Below the pieces are notes generated by a model. It was given only the letters and a program-made list of their open reading frames with translations. It did not search any database and had not been told where the DNA came from. Positions 47,611 to 59,619 of a DNA stretch of 64,000 nucleotides are shown here, in pieces. The stretch is from Embiotoca jacksoni. Its lineage: Eukaryota; Chordata; Actinopteri; Embiotocidae. The stretch is taken from the NCBI GenBank assembly GCA_022577435.1, contig JAKOON010000011.1:11831198-11895197 (forward strand), written 5' to 3'. Each line of letters starts with the position of its first letter. Positions within the stretch are counted from its first letter, which is position 1. The translations under genes were made by a program, and so were the position numbers.

Positions 47611-48500
47611 TCCAGTGTAACGTTCATCAATTCAGATGTTTTCCACAAACACCGAAAGGCAACACACATTTGCGCATCTGAGGATGTGAGAAGAGATTCA
47701 CAAATGTACCAAAATATGACTGCACCTAAATGTCACAAATATATTCAACGTTTTGTATGAAAAAAAAAGCACTTCCAACAGATTAAAGAGCCTAAAATTT
47801 CTACATCCAGTACCGAAATTTACTCGTCAGATTTTACTCAGTACAATTATGTTAAATGTCTTCAAATTGGGGTTAAATTAATGATTAATCTGCAAATTAT
47901 TGAATGTAAAGAACAACATAAAGCTGAAAAATAGCCATCAAAGTGTGATTTTTAGCTGTTTTTACAACTGACAGAGACCCAAAAAAATGGTGGCATTTCT
48001 GTTTGACAAATTAATCAATTATTAAAATAGATAACATTCAGCATCTTAAATTTATTCTCAAATTGGTTTTAAAATGTGGATCATGAGGCGTGGTAACAAC
48101 TTTTGAGACTAATTTCTCTGTAAAAACCAGCCTGAATGTTTCAAAGTTTCATTTTAACCCAAAAACACATCTGATTTCAGAATATTTTAATTTATTTATA
48201 TTTCTCTGGTTGCACAAATAAAAGAATCCAAATCATAAAAATCTAAATGTTCATCAAAAATATAAAGATCCAGTTTTATGTTAAATATCCAGCAGTGACT
48301 CATGCTGCCTGCACAATAAACATAATAATCCCAGTGACGACCAGTTAAAAAATATCTTATCACACAGACCTTCAGACCTGCATCCGAGCTGAAGTTGGAC
48401 TTAATTCGGATTTTGTTCCAATCTCACGTCTGAACCCAAAACGCGCTCTCTGTGCCTCCCTAACCAGCCGCTGTCAGCTGCCCTCCGCTGGATTCCTGCC
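47611..48500. other. Intergenic DNA, nothing recognised
   Basis: AT-rich sequence without recognisable genes or elements. Confidence 0.5.
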
Positions 48501-48562
48501 TGCCTCAAACATCTGGTGCCTGAAAACCGCTGGAAAATCCAACTGACTGCGACTCCTTTTGT

Positions 48563-48597
<35 letters not shown>

Positions 48598-48651
48598 GAA
48601 AACAGGAAGAAATGCTGCGCGGCGGTTCACGGAGAGACGAGCTGCACTCAC

Positions 48652-48767
48652 CAGTCCCGGTCTGTCGGGTGTTGTGTCTGCGTCCAGAGACGGTGCTTGT
48701 GTCTGCCGACGGTGCTCACTGGTCTGCGCGGAGAGGCATGTCTGTGTGAGTGTGTGTACGCGTGTAT

Positions 48768-48823
<56 letters not shown>

Positions 48824-48990
48824 AAGAAAAGCCAGAGGTCTGTGGAGCCCGTGCGCAGTGAAACACGCTGTGGAGGCAGCTGAGGAGCTTTTATTTCTGC
48901 GCTCCGTTCAACCTTTCCCCATTCAAGAAAAAGGTTAGTCCCGGTGGGAGCCGCTCTGCTCGCCGCGGTAGCGCCACATGCACTGATGAC
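48652..48990 (-). other. Possible untranslated first exon with splice donor
   Basis: On the minus strand the stretch is GC-richer than its surroundings and ends GACCGGGACTG followed by GTGAGTGCAG, a strong donor at 48651-48650. It contains a CA array. No open frame with a start codon seems real, so it would be a 5' UTR exon. The nearest downstream minus-strand gene is the NPY receptor, whose coding part starts 17 kb away. Entirely an inference. Confidence 0.2.
48777..48820. repeat. (GT)n microsatellite
   Basis: An uninterrupted GT array inside the GC-richer patch. Confidence 0.95.
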
Positions 48991-49008
48991 GGGATGCAAA
49001 GCCGTTGT

Positions 49009-49031
49009 GTGCGTGCGTGCGCGCGCGTGTG

Positions 49032-49099
<68 letters not shown>

Positions 49100-49100
49100 C
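49009..49100. repeat. Compound (GT)/(GC) dinucleotide repeat
   Basis: Alternating GTGCGTGC and GCGCGCGTGT steps pass into GT arrays. Long alternating purine-pyrimidine DNA of this sort can adopt Z-form. Confidence 0.9.
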
Positions 49101-49399
49101 GTCAAATCATGTCATAAAAAAACAAGAGGGGAAACAGAAGTATTAACGATGATGCATGAAATGAATACAAGACAACATCAATAGACAAACAACAACAAAA
49201 TAAACTCAGTAAAAACACTATGTCTACTACCAGAAGTACTACTATGACTACTACTAATAATAATAATAACATTACAAAATCCAAATTAATAAGTATATTA
49301 CGTCTAATGTTAAATAAAAGACTTTCTACTGAAATACGTTCATTTGACTCATTGATTTTTTTATTTTTTTTTGAGAATTTCAGTGCTACTGGTACCAAC

Positions 49400-49995
49400 T
49401 ACCAAAATTTTGGTGAAGGTCATGGTCACCTCATACTGTATCTGTACCATTCTTGTGAATGGATTACCCCCGGAACACTTTAAAAGGGAATTCTTTAGAT
49501 TTGGCATAAACGTTCACTTTGGGCCCAATGATTAACTCATTAGGTTTTGCCGGTCAAAGGTCACTGTGTCATCACATCCATACCATTCATCTGTCCCATT
49601 CTCATTCACATGATATCTCAGGAATGCTTTGAGGAAATTTCGAGAAATTTGGCACAAACATTCAAGTGGACTCAAGAATAATTGTTTTTGATTTTGGTGG
49701 TCAAAGGTCGCCGTGACTGCACGTCCATCCCATTCTTGTGAACGCGATATCTCAGAAACGCCTTCACAGAATTTCTGCAGAATTGGGACAAACATTCACT
49801 TGGTCTGAAGGATGAAGTGATATGATTTTAGTGGCCAAAGGTCAAAGGTCAAGGCCACTGTGACCTTATATCTGTACCGTTCTTGGAAATGCAACATTTC
49901 ATCAAACTTGTTACAAACGTTCACTGGACTCGAGGGTGAACTGATTAGATGTTGGTGGTCAAAGGTCAAGCCCACTTTACCCTCACGTCCATTCC
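49400..49995 (+). repeat. Nuclear-receptor-motif repeat family, locus 5
   Basis: About four units are marked by GATTTGGCATAAACGTTCAC, TTTGGCACAAACATTCAAGT, TTGGGACAAACATTCACTTG and TTGTTACAAACGTTCACTGG. A perfect DR1 AGGTCAAAGGTCA lies at 49839-49851, followed by AGGCCACTGTGACCT (IR3, one mismatch) at 49852-49866. Confidence 0.75.
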
Positions 49996-49997
49996 GT

Positions 49998-50396
49998 CTG
50001 TTTGTTCTTTCCTTCCCTTTTCTTCATGACTCTCCTCTTTCCCGTCACGTTTTCTTCATATCCTTTTTCTTTTCCTTCATTGTTTCCTTTCCTCTTTGTT
50101 TTTTTGTCTTCCTTTACGTTCTTTGTCTTACGTTTCTTTGCTTTCCTTTTCATCCCCATTTTTCCTCCCATTCTTTTGTTTTCTTTCTATCTCCTGCCTT
50201 TATTGCCTTTTCCTTTTCTCTTCTTTCTTATCCTCCTTTTTTCTTCTTCTTTCATTTCCATACTCACTTTCTTCCTTTCGTTACAACTAATTTCATTCTC
50301 GCCATCTCATGTTTCCCTCCCTCCTTCTTTCTTTTCCTTCACGGTCTTCTTTCCTTTCCTTTCCTTTCCTTTCCTTTCCTTTCCTTTCCTTTCCTC
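49998..50396. repeat. 400-bp pyrimidine-rich tract ending in (TTTCC)n
   Basis: The plus strand is almost all C and T, with words CTTTCC, TTCTTC and TTTTCTT. It ends in about nine perfect TTTCC units (50351-50395). Phenylalanine-rich frames are artefacts. Confidence 0.9.
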
Positions 50397-50399
50397 ACT

Positions 50400-50915
50400 T
50401 TGATACCGTTCGAGGCGAAAGTGGTTCTCCCACCTGATTCCAATGCTGCAGGCACCAGCTCTATACAAACTCATAAAACATGAATAAAAAACAGATCTGT
50501 CTCATTAGCAGTGATGCACGCAGCGCTGCTTAGAGTCAATTTTAAAGCCATACATGGGTAGCGTGTTCGCCTCTCAGTCTCTGCAGAGACTGTGTGTTTT
50601 TCACGACACGCTCCTGTGTTTGCCTTCTGGAGAAAATCCACTTGTTTTCCCAGTCTAATGTAAAGCAACCATATTGCCGCTGCAATCAGCCCCACAAATT
50701 AGATGAAGTGACTGTGGCAGAAGCTCCACTCGCGGCAGTAGAACATGAGATAGGATTGCGAAGGCTGCGTTGCTTTTGACTGGCTCGGAGCAATTTGCCG
50801 TGATAATAACTTTTAAAATCTCCGAGATAGGATCGCGCGGGGTGAGCGAGATAAGGCCGAAGGAGGAAAATAAGCAATATTAGACAGACAATTGAAGAAA
50901 GAGGCCCGAATTACG
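50400..50915. other. Intergenic, possibly conserved non-coding DNA
   Basis: Complex, non-repetitive sequence with no protein resemblance. Words such as GACTGGCTCGGAGCAATTTG then CCGTGATAATAACTTTTAAA look more like constrained non-coding DNA than decayed repeats, but this is only an impression. Confidence 0.25.
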
Positions 50916-50919
50916 GTAC

Positions 50920-51083
50920 ACAAAGACAGAGATAGCCGATAGAGCTGCCATGCACGGTGCTCGCCGGCCTGAAGTAACTTGAGGTTTCCGTCTTTTGCCC
51001 AAGAACAAGAGGACAGAGAGATTGAACCTCTAACCTTACGATTAGTGGGCTACCCGCTCCACCATCTGAGCTGCAGCCACAGT
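50920..51083 (-). mobile_element. tRNA-derived SINE
   Basis: On the minus strand: GTGGCTGCAGCTCAGATGGT then GGAGCGGGTAGCCCACTAAT (box A region 51050-51080), box B GGTTCAATCTC (complement of 51018-51028), CTTGGGCAAAAGACGG, and GCATGGCAGCTCTATCGGC. This is the usual head and body of a fish tRNA-derived SINE, 3'-truncated. Relative of 17190-17442. Confidence 0.75.
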
Positions 51084-51175
51084 TAAAGAATCCCTAAAGC
51101 ATTACATTGATTTAAAAGATATACTTCATGGTAAAATAAGGCAAAATCTAGATCAGAAGAATTAAAGCAGCCCGC

Positions 51176-51492
51176 CCCCAAACATGCTTTGTTTAAGTCC
51201 TAATATCTGATGAATGCTGGAGTGATTTCTAGAAGGAACCACCAGGACACTGATTAGAAGGAGGGAATTTATTTAATGACACCATAATGACTCGTGGAAA
51301 ACATTTACTGACTTTGTATTTCAGGAGAGAAGTTGATGCTTTTTGAATGGTAGGCCATTGGAGCCAGAGTTTGTGGGTTTTTTTTAAGCCAGCCCCTGGT
51401 GGCCCTCAGTGGTATTGCAGTTTAAGGCACTTCTGCATTAGCTTTACTTTTCAGACCCAGAAGCTACGTCCACTTTTATATTCAGTTTATGG
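51176..51492 (+). repeat. Interspersed repeat, copy C of three
   Basis: Same family and strand as 14455 and 41468. It carries GAAGGAACCACCAGGACACT, then GATTAGAAGGAGGGAATT, and CCAGCCCCTGGTGGCCCTCA. Confidence 0.75.
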
Positions 51493-51499
51493 TTATAAA

Positions 51500-52055
51500 A
51501 CTGACATTCAGCAACATATTTATGGTCAGTTAACCTCTCGGCAGTGCTCCCTGCTGTGTGGACGTCTACAGTTTGTTTTTATATGAAACAAGTTAAACAA
51601 ATGGACCTCTCAGAATCACTCACAATTTATAAGCTAAAAATATGTGAAATGAGTTTCATGAGAAGTTTATAACTGCAGCAGCAGACAACTAGAGAGCTGA
51701 AAAAGTGTTCTTCAGTATGTGAATACCTGCTGGTTTTACATTTACAAAACCCCAAAACAACTTTTAAAGCAGCGGGGAAAATTAAGTGTCGAGAGCAAGG
51801 TTGTCGTTTTGTTTTTTTACTGATGTAACACGTAATCCAATCAGCTGTTTACTCCCGACAGTTTGGGTAGTCAAGGTTCAATGAGGCATTGAAGTGTGAT
51901 GTAAAGGAAGTAACTGTTGATGTAGTACTGATGAACACAAAGGGCACACCGGTCATGTCCTCCGGAGAACTTGAGGCTAATTATCTCTGCAGAAGGTTTG
52001 GTAATTGGACAGCCTTGTTAGTCTCTTATCAAGGCTTTGGTATCCAAAAGCCTTG
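51500..52055. other. Intergenic DNA, nothing recognised
   Basis: No gene or recognised element. Confidence 0.5.

Positions 52056-52058
<3 letters not shown>

Positions 52059-52106
<48 letters not shown>
52059..52106. repeat. (GT)n microsatellite
   Basis: An uninterrupted GT array. Confidence 0.95.
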
Positions 52107-52107
<1 letters not shown>

Positions 52108-52571
52108 ACGGGTGTTTCTGTTTTTATGAGGGCTGATTTTTTTTTTTATACCGCATGTTTTCTTTGACCACCCCTCGCTACTTTAAAGGACTGTTTGAAG
52201 GTAAAGACTTGTGTTTTATGATTACAGGTAAACTACAATAGCTTGCTTCCCTCCTCGCTGACCGTGCCGAGATCCCCCCTCCAGCAGCCTTGGAAGGTTC
52301 AGATCACAAAACACTTCTTCTTTTGAGCAATGAGGACAAAACACAGCACTGTTTTTCTGTTTTTTCAGGTCACAGACGACCAATTTAAAAAGAAACCGCA
52401 TACAGACGGCCAGGTTTTTATGACATAACTCACTGCAGTGGTTTAAGGTTTGAGGTGGATTGGGGTTACAGATTTAGTTGTGATGCTCAAGGCTAGGATA
52501 AGCGATAAAGAAGGGGATGAAGTCAGTTTATTTATTAAAACAAATCAATTTATATCAGCTTAAATTAATCA

Positions 52572-52756
52572 TCAGCCCTTCAATAAACATTATTTCCTAT
52601 GAAAATAATTGTAATTCATTACAGAAAAAAAACAAGCTTTCCATGTTTTCCAAATGTTTCCAGTCAGGCCTTCAATAAACATTATTTCCTCTGAAAATAA
52701 TTGTAATTCATTACAGGAAAAAAACAAGTTTTCCATGTTTTCCAAATGTTTCCAGT
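52572..52756. repeat. 92-bp tandem duplication
   Basis: Two head-to-tail copies (52572-52663 and 52664-52756) both read TTCAATAAACATTATTTCCT and end TTTCCAAATGTTTCCAGT. They differ at only about four positions, so the duplication is recent. Confidence 0.9.
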
Positions 52757-52759
52757 GTT

Positions 52760-54660
52760 TTGCGGGTGCCTGACCCCATCACACCTCCACACTGTCCCTA
52801 GAGATCATCTGTATATTGCATCTTGATGAAGCACTACGTCCCAATTGTAAACATACTACATGTAACAGTACATACTTTTTAAGGGCAGCTGCAGTACGGA
52901 CTAAAAGTAAAAAGTGCAAGGCGATTCAAAGTGCAAGGCAGGTACATCTCCGGTCTTATAACTCGTCTCGGATGCGATTACGTGAAGATTGAAAAAGGGA
53001 GGAGGTCACGTCTGAACGTAAGAATCAAGTGGACATGAGCGGGAAAGAGTTCATCCTGAGGAGGACTGACAGCGGAGATGAAATCTAACAGAACTCTAGT
53101 TTCTCTCCGCTTCTCTCGACTGATTTTAGCTGTTCTGATTTCCCTCCCCCATCCACCCGTTGCCCTTTAAAACTGATTCACTGGTGACCCCCAGAAAAAG
53201 GAGGGACAAAACAGATTTGTCCTCTGCCTCCTCATCCGCATTCTTCCTGCCTACGGATCCTTTTTCCGTTTCCTACCTCGCCACAAGCAGCTTTTATGTC
53301 ATTTGCTCAGCGGCATTATTCAATTTAAGCCCTTTAAGGCGACACAGACGACGTCTCTGCTGCATATAAATCAGATTTTTTTTTTTTTTTTTTAAACCGT
53401 GTTGTTTCAAAAACGACAGCGCTTCATTTTTAGCGGTCCGGAGAGACTCGACGGGATGAAAATAAACTTTGTGAGTCATCAAAGACACATTGCAATTATG
53501 ACTGACGTTGCAATAACTAATAGACAAATTTTTTTTTTGAAAAAGGCATATATTAATTGGTGTGGAAGCTTCTTAGCCGGCATTATGTTTGGATCCTTGG
53601 GGATACTGGGACAATATTAACTGGGCCGAGAGTTTATGATGCTCACAGGAGACCTGAAGGCTAAATTAAGGCTTTCAAGTGCAGAATGATTGCAGCTCAT
53701 TGGCAGCCTAGGATACAGCTCATAACCAGGATAATTAAAATCCTGTTTTGTCTCAGTCATGAAGCTGCATCGGTTGTCCACCATTGTACAGACTCGCAGT
53801 TCAGTCCGCCTCTGGCTTGACTGGACATCCCAAATTGGAAGACGTTTTCAGTTCAGCACCTGATTTTGACTTCATCTTTGGCCCCGTCGGGACTGGATTT
53901 AAGTCTCAACAGAGGATGTAGGATGATCTTGATATTACCTGCCTCGGTGAGTGACTTTAATGCAGTCTGAAGTGCATACGTTGGTAATTTGTAGCCCTCT
54001 TCCGAGTAATAATTACTGCTGAATTTACCTCCTGTTTAACTGTGAGCTGGCTGCTCCTTCTGTAATTTAAATCACAGGCACAGCATGTCCTTTTATTTCA
54101 AATTGAGTGAGCAGCTGCTTGTCCTTTCACTAAGAAGGGATGCCGATCTGGCAGTTGTTCTTCCGGAGAGGTAAGCAACCGCCTGGCTGACGTTGTCGAA
54201 ATAATAATTTCCCAGAGAGATCTTATTAACGGTTGGTCGGGCCAAAGCGCCCAGGAATTTTGCACAAGTCAGTTATTTTTTCACAACAAAAAACTTTGTT
54301 AATGTTTACCCGATACTCGTCAAAATATATCACCAACGAACCGAAAATGTCAAACGGCTGGTGTCACTACGTAAAAACTCAACAAATCACCATACTCAGA
54401 GGGATTCATCCTCCGGGAGCCACGAATGTCTGTACCAAATTCTGCACAGCTCCGTCAAGTGACCTGCTGGTGGCGCTGGGCGGATACCCTGCCGGCAGAC
54501 CTTCCTGATGCCCTTTATCCTGACATGTTTTCTTTCCATTCTACCTGAGAAAGCCACTCCCTTCTTCTTACACATGCGAGGCGGCCAGTCGGCTGCCTCG
54601 GCACAACAACAATTATTCAGCTCAGTACTTTGTGGTGATAAGGATTTCATTTTACGAGAA
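52760..54660. other. Intergenic DNA, possible conserved non-coding blocks
   Basis: Complex sequence at 53560-53780 and 53990-54200 lacks repeats and coding frames. A T run lies at 53377-53393. No gene recognised. Confidence 0.3.
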
Positions 54661-56358
54661 CCCACACACGCGCCCATCCCCTACCCCCCACCCCCCGGGT
54701 AATCAGCCGTGCAACTGCAAACATATCAGGCCGGGGGGGGGGGGAACAAAACATCTGCAGCAGCCTCCGACGGGATAAAAGCCTCCTCGGTGTAATTGAG
54801 AGGCTCCAGCAGAGGGTTTTCAAAGTAGCTCATCACATCACACGCCATCCTGTTCTTTCTCTACACATCGTACTCGCTGTGCTTTTGTTTCATCTCCTTT
54901 GACCGCGGTCTCGTGCGAAAGACAGATGTTTGTTGGCCAGCTGTCCTCTTTTTCAAAAAGTCACGCGGCAAATCCAGGTGAGGAAGAAAAAAAAAAAAAA
55001 ACAATCTTTGCCGAGACCGTCCTTCCGTCCGTCCATCCATCATTCCGTCCGCGTGGCTACCTGTTTGACACTCTGCCCTCTGGAAAATTGCCCGAGCCCA
55101 TCGGCGAGGCACCATCTGCCTCCGCAAAAGGTCCCGTCCTGACGTCACCCGGCCTCCATAACCACCCGTGCACGACCCGCCAACCTGGTCCACATCCCTC
55201 CAAACACACAGCCGTGTTTCCAGCTCTTCAGAGGACATTAAATCGAGGACATGCATTTCCCGGAGAATTAAACCAAGCCGTCACACTAAAATCGAATGAT
55301 TTACCTTATGGGAGCTTATATTATGTCCTCAAGAGGACGCTAAGTCCCGCAGCGTGACTGTGAGAAGAGCTTATTACTTACAGTAAAATAAAAAATGTCC
55401 TGACGGTTCTGAGGGAGTTCAATTTGCTATAAATGATTTTCTGTATCTTATAAACTGCTAATGTGTCTGAAGTGTAGAGAAACACACACTGATCCCGACT
55501 CCTGACTTCAACAGATTGTTTTCCAGCTCTGTAAAACCTTCAATAATTTTTTTTTTTAAAAAACATGACTTCTTTGTCTAAAAATAGCACACCATTTAAA
55601 ACAGTCCCTGCATAATGGACGTACCACAAATCAAAATTTGTTCCGTCTAATGTAAAGCAATTTACCTCACCAACAACAACATATTAAAGAAACCCTCCCA
55701 AGTATTGGCCTTTCAGTCTGGGGGCTTTGCGTGACACCGGCACAAAGGAATGGCTGTAATAGCTCGCTCTGCGTCGGGGGACCTGTAAAAAGCCGGTCGG
55801 GGAGCAGCTTTTATTCCAGATGGATTATTTCTTCGGCAAACGACTGTTTGAAGACGGCCTGGAGGGACAGATGCCTTTTTACCTCCCGCAATCTTTAGTG
55901 CCGCTTCTGTGAGGCTTTCGGATGCAAAAGTCAGGGATGAGCAAAACCGACCGTGACGACGAACGACAGCCATAAATCAGAAAGAAAAGGTGGAGGGAGC
56001 GCCTTAGGATGCAAAACGGGCAGTATAGCCAGTATATGCACGAGTACAGGCGATGCGTCGCAAGTCGGATGCACTCTTCCTCAGGCAGCTCGAGGTTGAT
56101 GCCGACACGTCTCTGCAGGGAACCGGCAGGAAACGATGGAAGTGCGTCACACAGTAAAAACCGTGTCGGCTGAGCAATTATTATAATATTACAAAATGTT
56201 AATGGGTCGCTTACATTTTTTTTTAATGAGCGTGAAAGCTGCTGGCTTCCAGCCACGGACAGATCGTGGGAATACTGGCTCAGACTTGTTACAACGTCCC
56301 CGGACACAGAGAATGAAAGACGCCCCAAAACAACCGCGAACAGCGCCGAGGTTTGGAG
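54661..56358. other. Intergenic DNA, nothing recognised
   Basis: Contains a poly-G run (54733-54743), an A run (54989-55002) and a perfect CRE at 55140-55147. No reading frame resembles a known protein. Confidence 0.45.
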
Positions 56359-56381
56359 AGAGAGAGAGAGAGAGAGAGAGA
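56359..56381. repeat. (GA)n microsatellite
   Basis: About eleven AG/GA units. Confidence 0.9.
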
Positions 56382-58140
56382 AACAGGCAACGTTGGGAAG
56401 AGAGCCGGGATCCAAACTGGGGACTTCCCGTGCAGCCCATGAGGTGTGCGTCCTAACAACTCCGCAAAGATTTGAATCTTTGTCGTCATTCGCCCCCTTT
56501 TTCACTGCCGGTACCGGCTCGAATTGCTTTTGGTACCTTTGTGGAAGACCACTCCCTCATGTGACGTCATTACTATAGCAGCCTTCAACGCGACAAGCAC
56601 ACCAACGGGATGGAGCTACTGTTTGTGATTGTTCGTATGTTGCTGACAAATTTATTTTCAGAGGAGGCTAAAGGCAGCGAGACAAACGAACGACTGCTGA
56701 AAGGTTGCAGGTTGCCATTAAAGCTCGTCCAAATGTGGTCACTTCTGGCGACGGATGAAATGCCGAATTTGAGGCTTCAGATTGGCAGTTCATAAACCAA
56801 CGGGTGATGTCCCAGTTGGTTGCTGCTTGTGCACCACCTGGAGCTCGTGACAATCTGATCCAGAATATTTGAGTGGACAGCAGGACTTTTGGTAATTATT
56901 ACGCACATCACCTTTTGACTGTGTGAAATCACGCTGGATTTAGTCTCTCAATCACGAGTCGTATATACGTTTGTTTTGTATATATGGCTCTGTTGGTAGG
57001 TGTACCTGTGGGAATGTGCAAATTTCAAGTATCTCCGTTCATTTTTACATATTTTACTACAAAATCAAGATTTGCGTTGTTGAATTAATAATCACTGAAC
57101 AAGAAGTTGCTCTGAAATCATGGCAGGAAGTGAAGTTTGAGTTGCTGCTTTTCCAGCCGCAGGTTGTTGCGACACGGAAACCAACGAGGAGGTTGAGGGA
57201 TTATGGGATTAATCACAGCTGGTGTGAAGAATCTGAATAAAAATGTCACGATTCTGTTGTATATGCTGAAAGACATCTTTATTTACCGGCCAATAGGTTA
57301 TTTTTTTAATCCCATGTGGTTTATGGAACTTATTATCCTTGAATGAAAGAAATTCGTTTTTATATGGACTTTGGAGATTAGTAGCCTTTAACAAATTTCC
57401 TCCGGTGCCCCTTCAGATACAATATTGCACCAGAACGCCAACAGAGGTTAATAACATCCGCCTGCTCACAGCATCCATCAAAAGGTCGTTCGCTCTGCTG
57501 CCTCCCTTCAATGGCCAGCTCCATTATTTATTAATAATTAGCTTCCACTTTGTTGTTGTTCCAGTTCACGAGCATCGATATAAACAATACGTGTCTCCGT
57601 TTCTTTAGGTTGAAACAAAAAAGAAATAACACTTTTCTCCTAAATGCGTGTATACAATACCACACATTTTGTTTATCTTGAAAGGAAAGCTCGGTGTAGA
57701 TCCTTTCTGCCGTTAGCTGTTAGCTGAGACCTCGGCCTGCAGGTCGAAACACAACAAACATACCTACAGAGTCTTTGTCGCGTTGTTAAAAATACCATTT
57801 TTGTTTGTATATTAATAATCCCCCCACGAATTAACTTTAAATACAACTAAATCATTTTTTACTGTGTGAATATCTGGTCTTAGTACGCTTCAAAGGAATC
57901 GTTTGTTATCGTTCCATCCTACTGGGCGTAGACCTCGGGTTAATTTGAACCAATCAGCAGGGCCCACGTCCACTAAAGTGTTTTTTTCCACAGCACAACG
58001 TAATTTTATTGTTTTTAATGAACACTTGCAGAGTGACAAGGCGCTTAACGTTTATTCTGCACTAAGATCTGAATGTTCATCTTTTTTTTCCGGTCACCGA
58101 GAGTTGAAAAATGTTAACGTTTTGCTTGTCACTGTCTCCG
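56382..58140. other. Intergenic DNA with a MITE arm
   Basis: The piece at 56725-56820 (GCTCGTCCAAATGTGGTCAC, TTCTGGCGACGG, GAGGCTTCAGATTGGCAGTT) is a single arm of the palindromic element at 45130. A perfect CRE lies at 56562-56569. Otherwise AT-rich without genes. Confidence 0.5.
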
Positions 58141-58145
58141 GCCGT

Positions 58146-58208
58146 CCAATCACAGTGAAGGAGGGGCGGGACAAACTCGGTTAACCACCGACACTGGTCG
58201 CTGATTGG
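58146..58208. promoter_or_regulatory. CCAAT/GC-box cluster, promoter-like
   Basis: CCAAT at 58146-58150, GGGGCGGG at 58163-58170 and inverted CCAAT (ATTGG) at 58204-58208 lie within 63 bp. This spacing is typical of TATA-less promoters. No exon is recognised on either side, so it may be a decoy or serve a non-coding RNA. Confidence 0.3.
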
Positions 58209-58454
58209 TCCGTCCTTCAGAGTGGCTGAGCGAACGTTAATACGAGCCAAGTTCCCAGATTGTATTCACCGCTAAGAAAACTGAAGCTGTGAGCGACAGT
58301 CGCCGTTTTTGGATGTGGATCATTAATGCAGTCGGGGAAATGTCCGTTCAAGGCAGCTAATTTCTTTATTTGTTTTGAGTCAGATTGAAAGTAAACATTT
58401 TACATGAGCCCTGTAAAAATCCAGTTATTACGAAAGCTGCAGGGAGGTCGAGCT

Positions 58455-58565
58455 TTTTTCCCCCCGATTTACTCTGTTTAGTGCGACTCCTCGTTTCCCT
58501 GAATCTTAAAAGTTAAAGTTAGCCTGATCCATTCATGGAAGCACAGCAGAAGGAAATAAAGCTGA
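58455..58565 (+). repeat. Unnamed interspersed repeat, copy 2 (TTTAGTGCGACTCCTCGTTT)
   Basis: Same order of words as 37850-38020: the core, CCTGAATCT, TTCATGGAAGCACAGCAG, AAATAAAGCTGAATGATCCT. Confidence 0.7.
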
Positions 58566-59615
58566 ATGATCCTTTAAAATGCAGTTTAAACAGAGATGAA
58601 TAAAATCATCTTGAGAGGTTCACCACTGATTTCCATGACTGGTGGTTGGGTCTATTTGCTTGGATTGGGGCACAGATGGACGATAAGGCATCTTTCTGTT
58701 GTCTGGCTACAAGAAAACTACACAACAATTCACAGCTCAGTACAGATAGCAGGAAGATTTTCCTTCGGTCTGAGCAGTTACGGAAAGCTGCCACATGCTT
58801 TACAACTGTGTACGCCAATTATTAGGACTTTCGGTTCTGTTTTTTTCTTTGTTCTGTTTATTCCCTTAACAATGCACTATCAGCTACTATCAGAGAGCCG
58901 CTGCCGCTCTCATCATTACATGCTGCATGCACACAACTTCAGTGTGGGTATTCATTAAAAATGGCAGCTGTTTGGCAGCGCAGGCTCCGTGCTAAAACGC
59001 ACCAGCTGACAAAATTTGCACGACATCCTTCTTCAACTGGTGCCAATTATCCCGTGAAACTACCTGCTGCAGAGATTCTTTTCCATCTGTTCACTAGTTG
59101 GCGTTTCAGTTTGGTTTTTTTTCTTTGTTGAGCACCAAGGCATTTTTCTGGCATTTTGTACGAGTTTTGTCACAGATGACCCTGCGCTTTGTTGAGGTCG
59201 ATAAGTTTTGCATTTGAACTCCATAACAGAGTAGGAGTGTGAGTTTGTTCTTTTGCTTGTTTGGAATGATTTCCCACCATCATGCTGAGCTTTTCTGGTC
59301 TATAAACAAAGTGAATACCAAAATGAAAAACGAGCAAATGTTCACACAGATCAATACGGCCAACTGCAATCATGTGTCACTTTTTACTTTATAATTGAAA
59401 AAAATGAAAAAAACAAACACGACCAAGGTTGACTGTCAACCTATGATTTTTTATCAAATAAGCAGAAAATAATGCATTTTTCAGAGAGTGTAGTCTGCAG
59501 TGCATGAATAAACATTTCTGATAGGTATTTGGGGCAGTGTCTATGAGTTCACATACAAAAGAAACACTGTGTGTTTATGGCATTCATGTTGGCCATTGAT
59601 TATTTCAACATGTAC
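58566..59615. other. Intergenic DNA, nothing recognised
   Basis: Open frames such as 58596-58958 do not resemble known proteins. Confidence 0.5.
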
Positions 59616-59619
59616 ATGA

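Noticed and set aside
49998..50483. A phenylalanine- and serine-rich 207-codon frame that could look like a membrane protein
   Set aside because: It is the translation of a pyrimidine tract and TTTCC repeat, with no family resemblance.
54465..54481. GCTGGTGGCGCTGGG as a further CTCF site
   Set aside because: At least two core positions mismatch the consensus and the sequence resembles a common fish repeat word.
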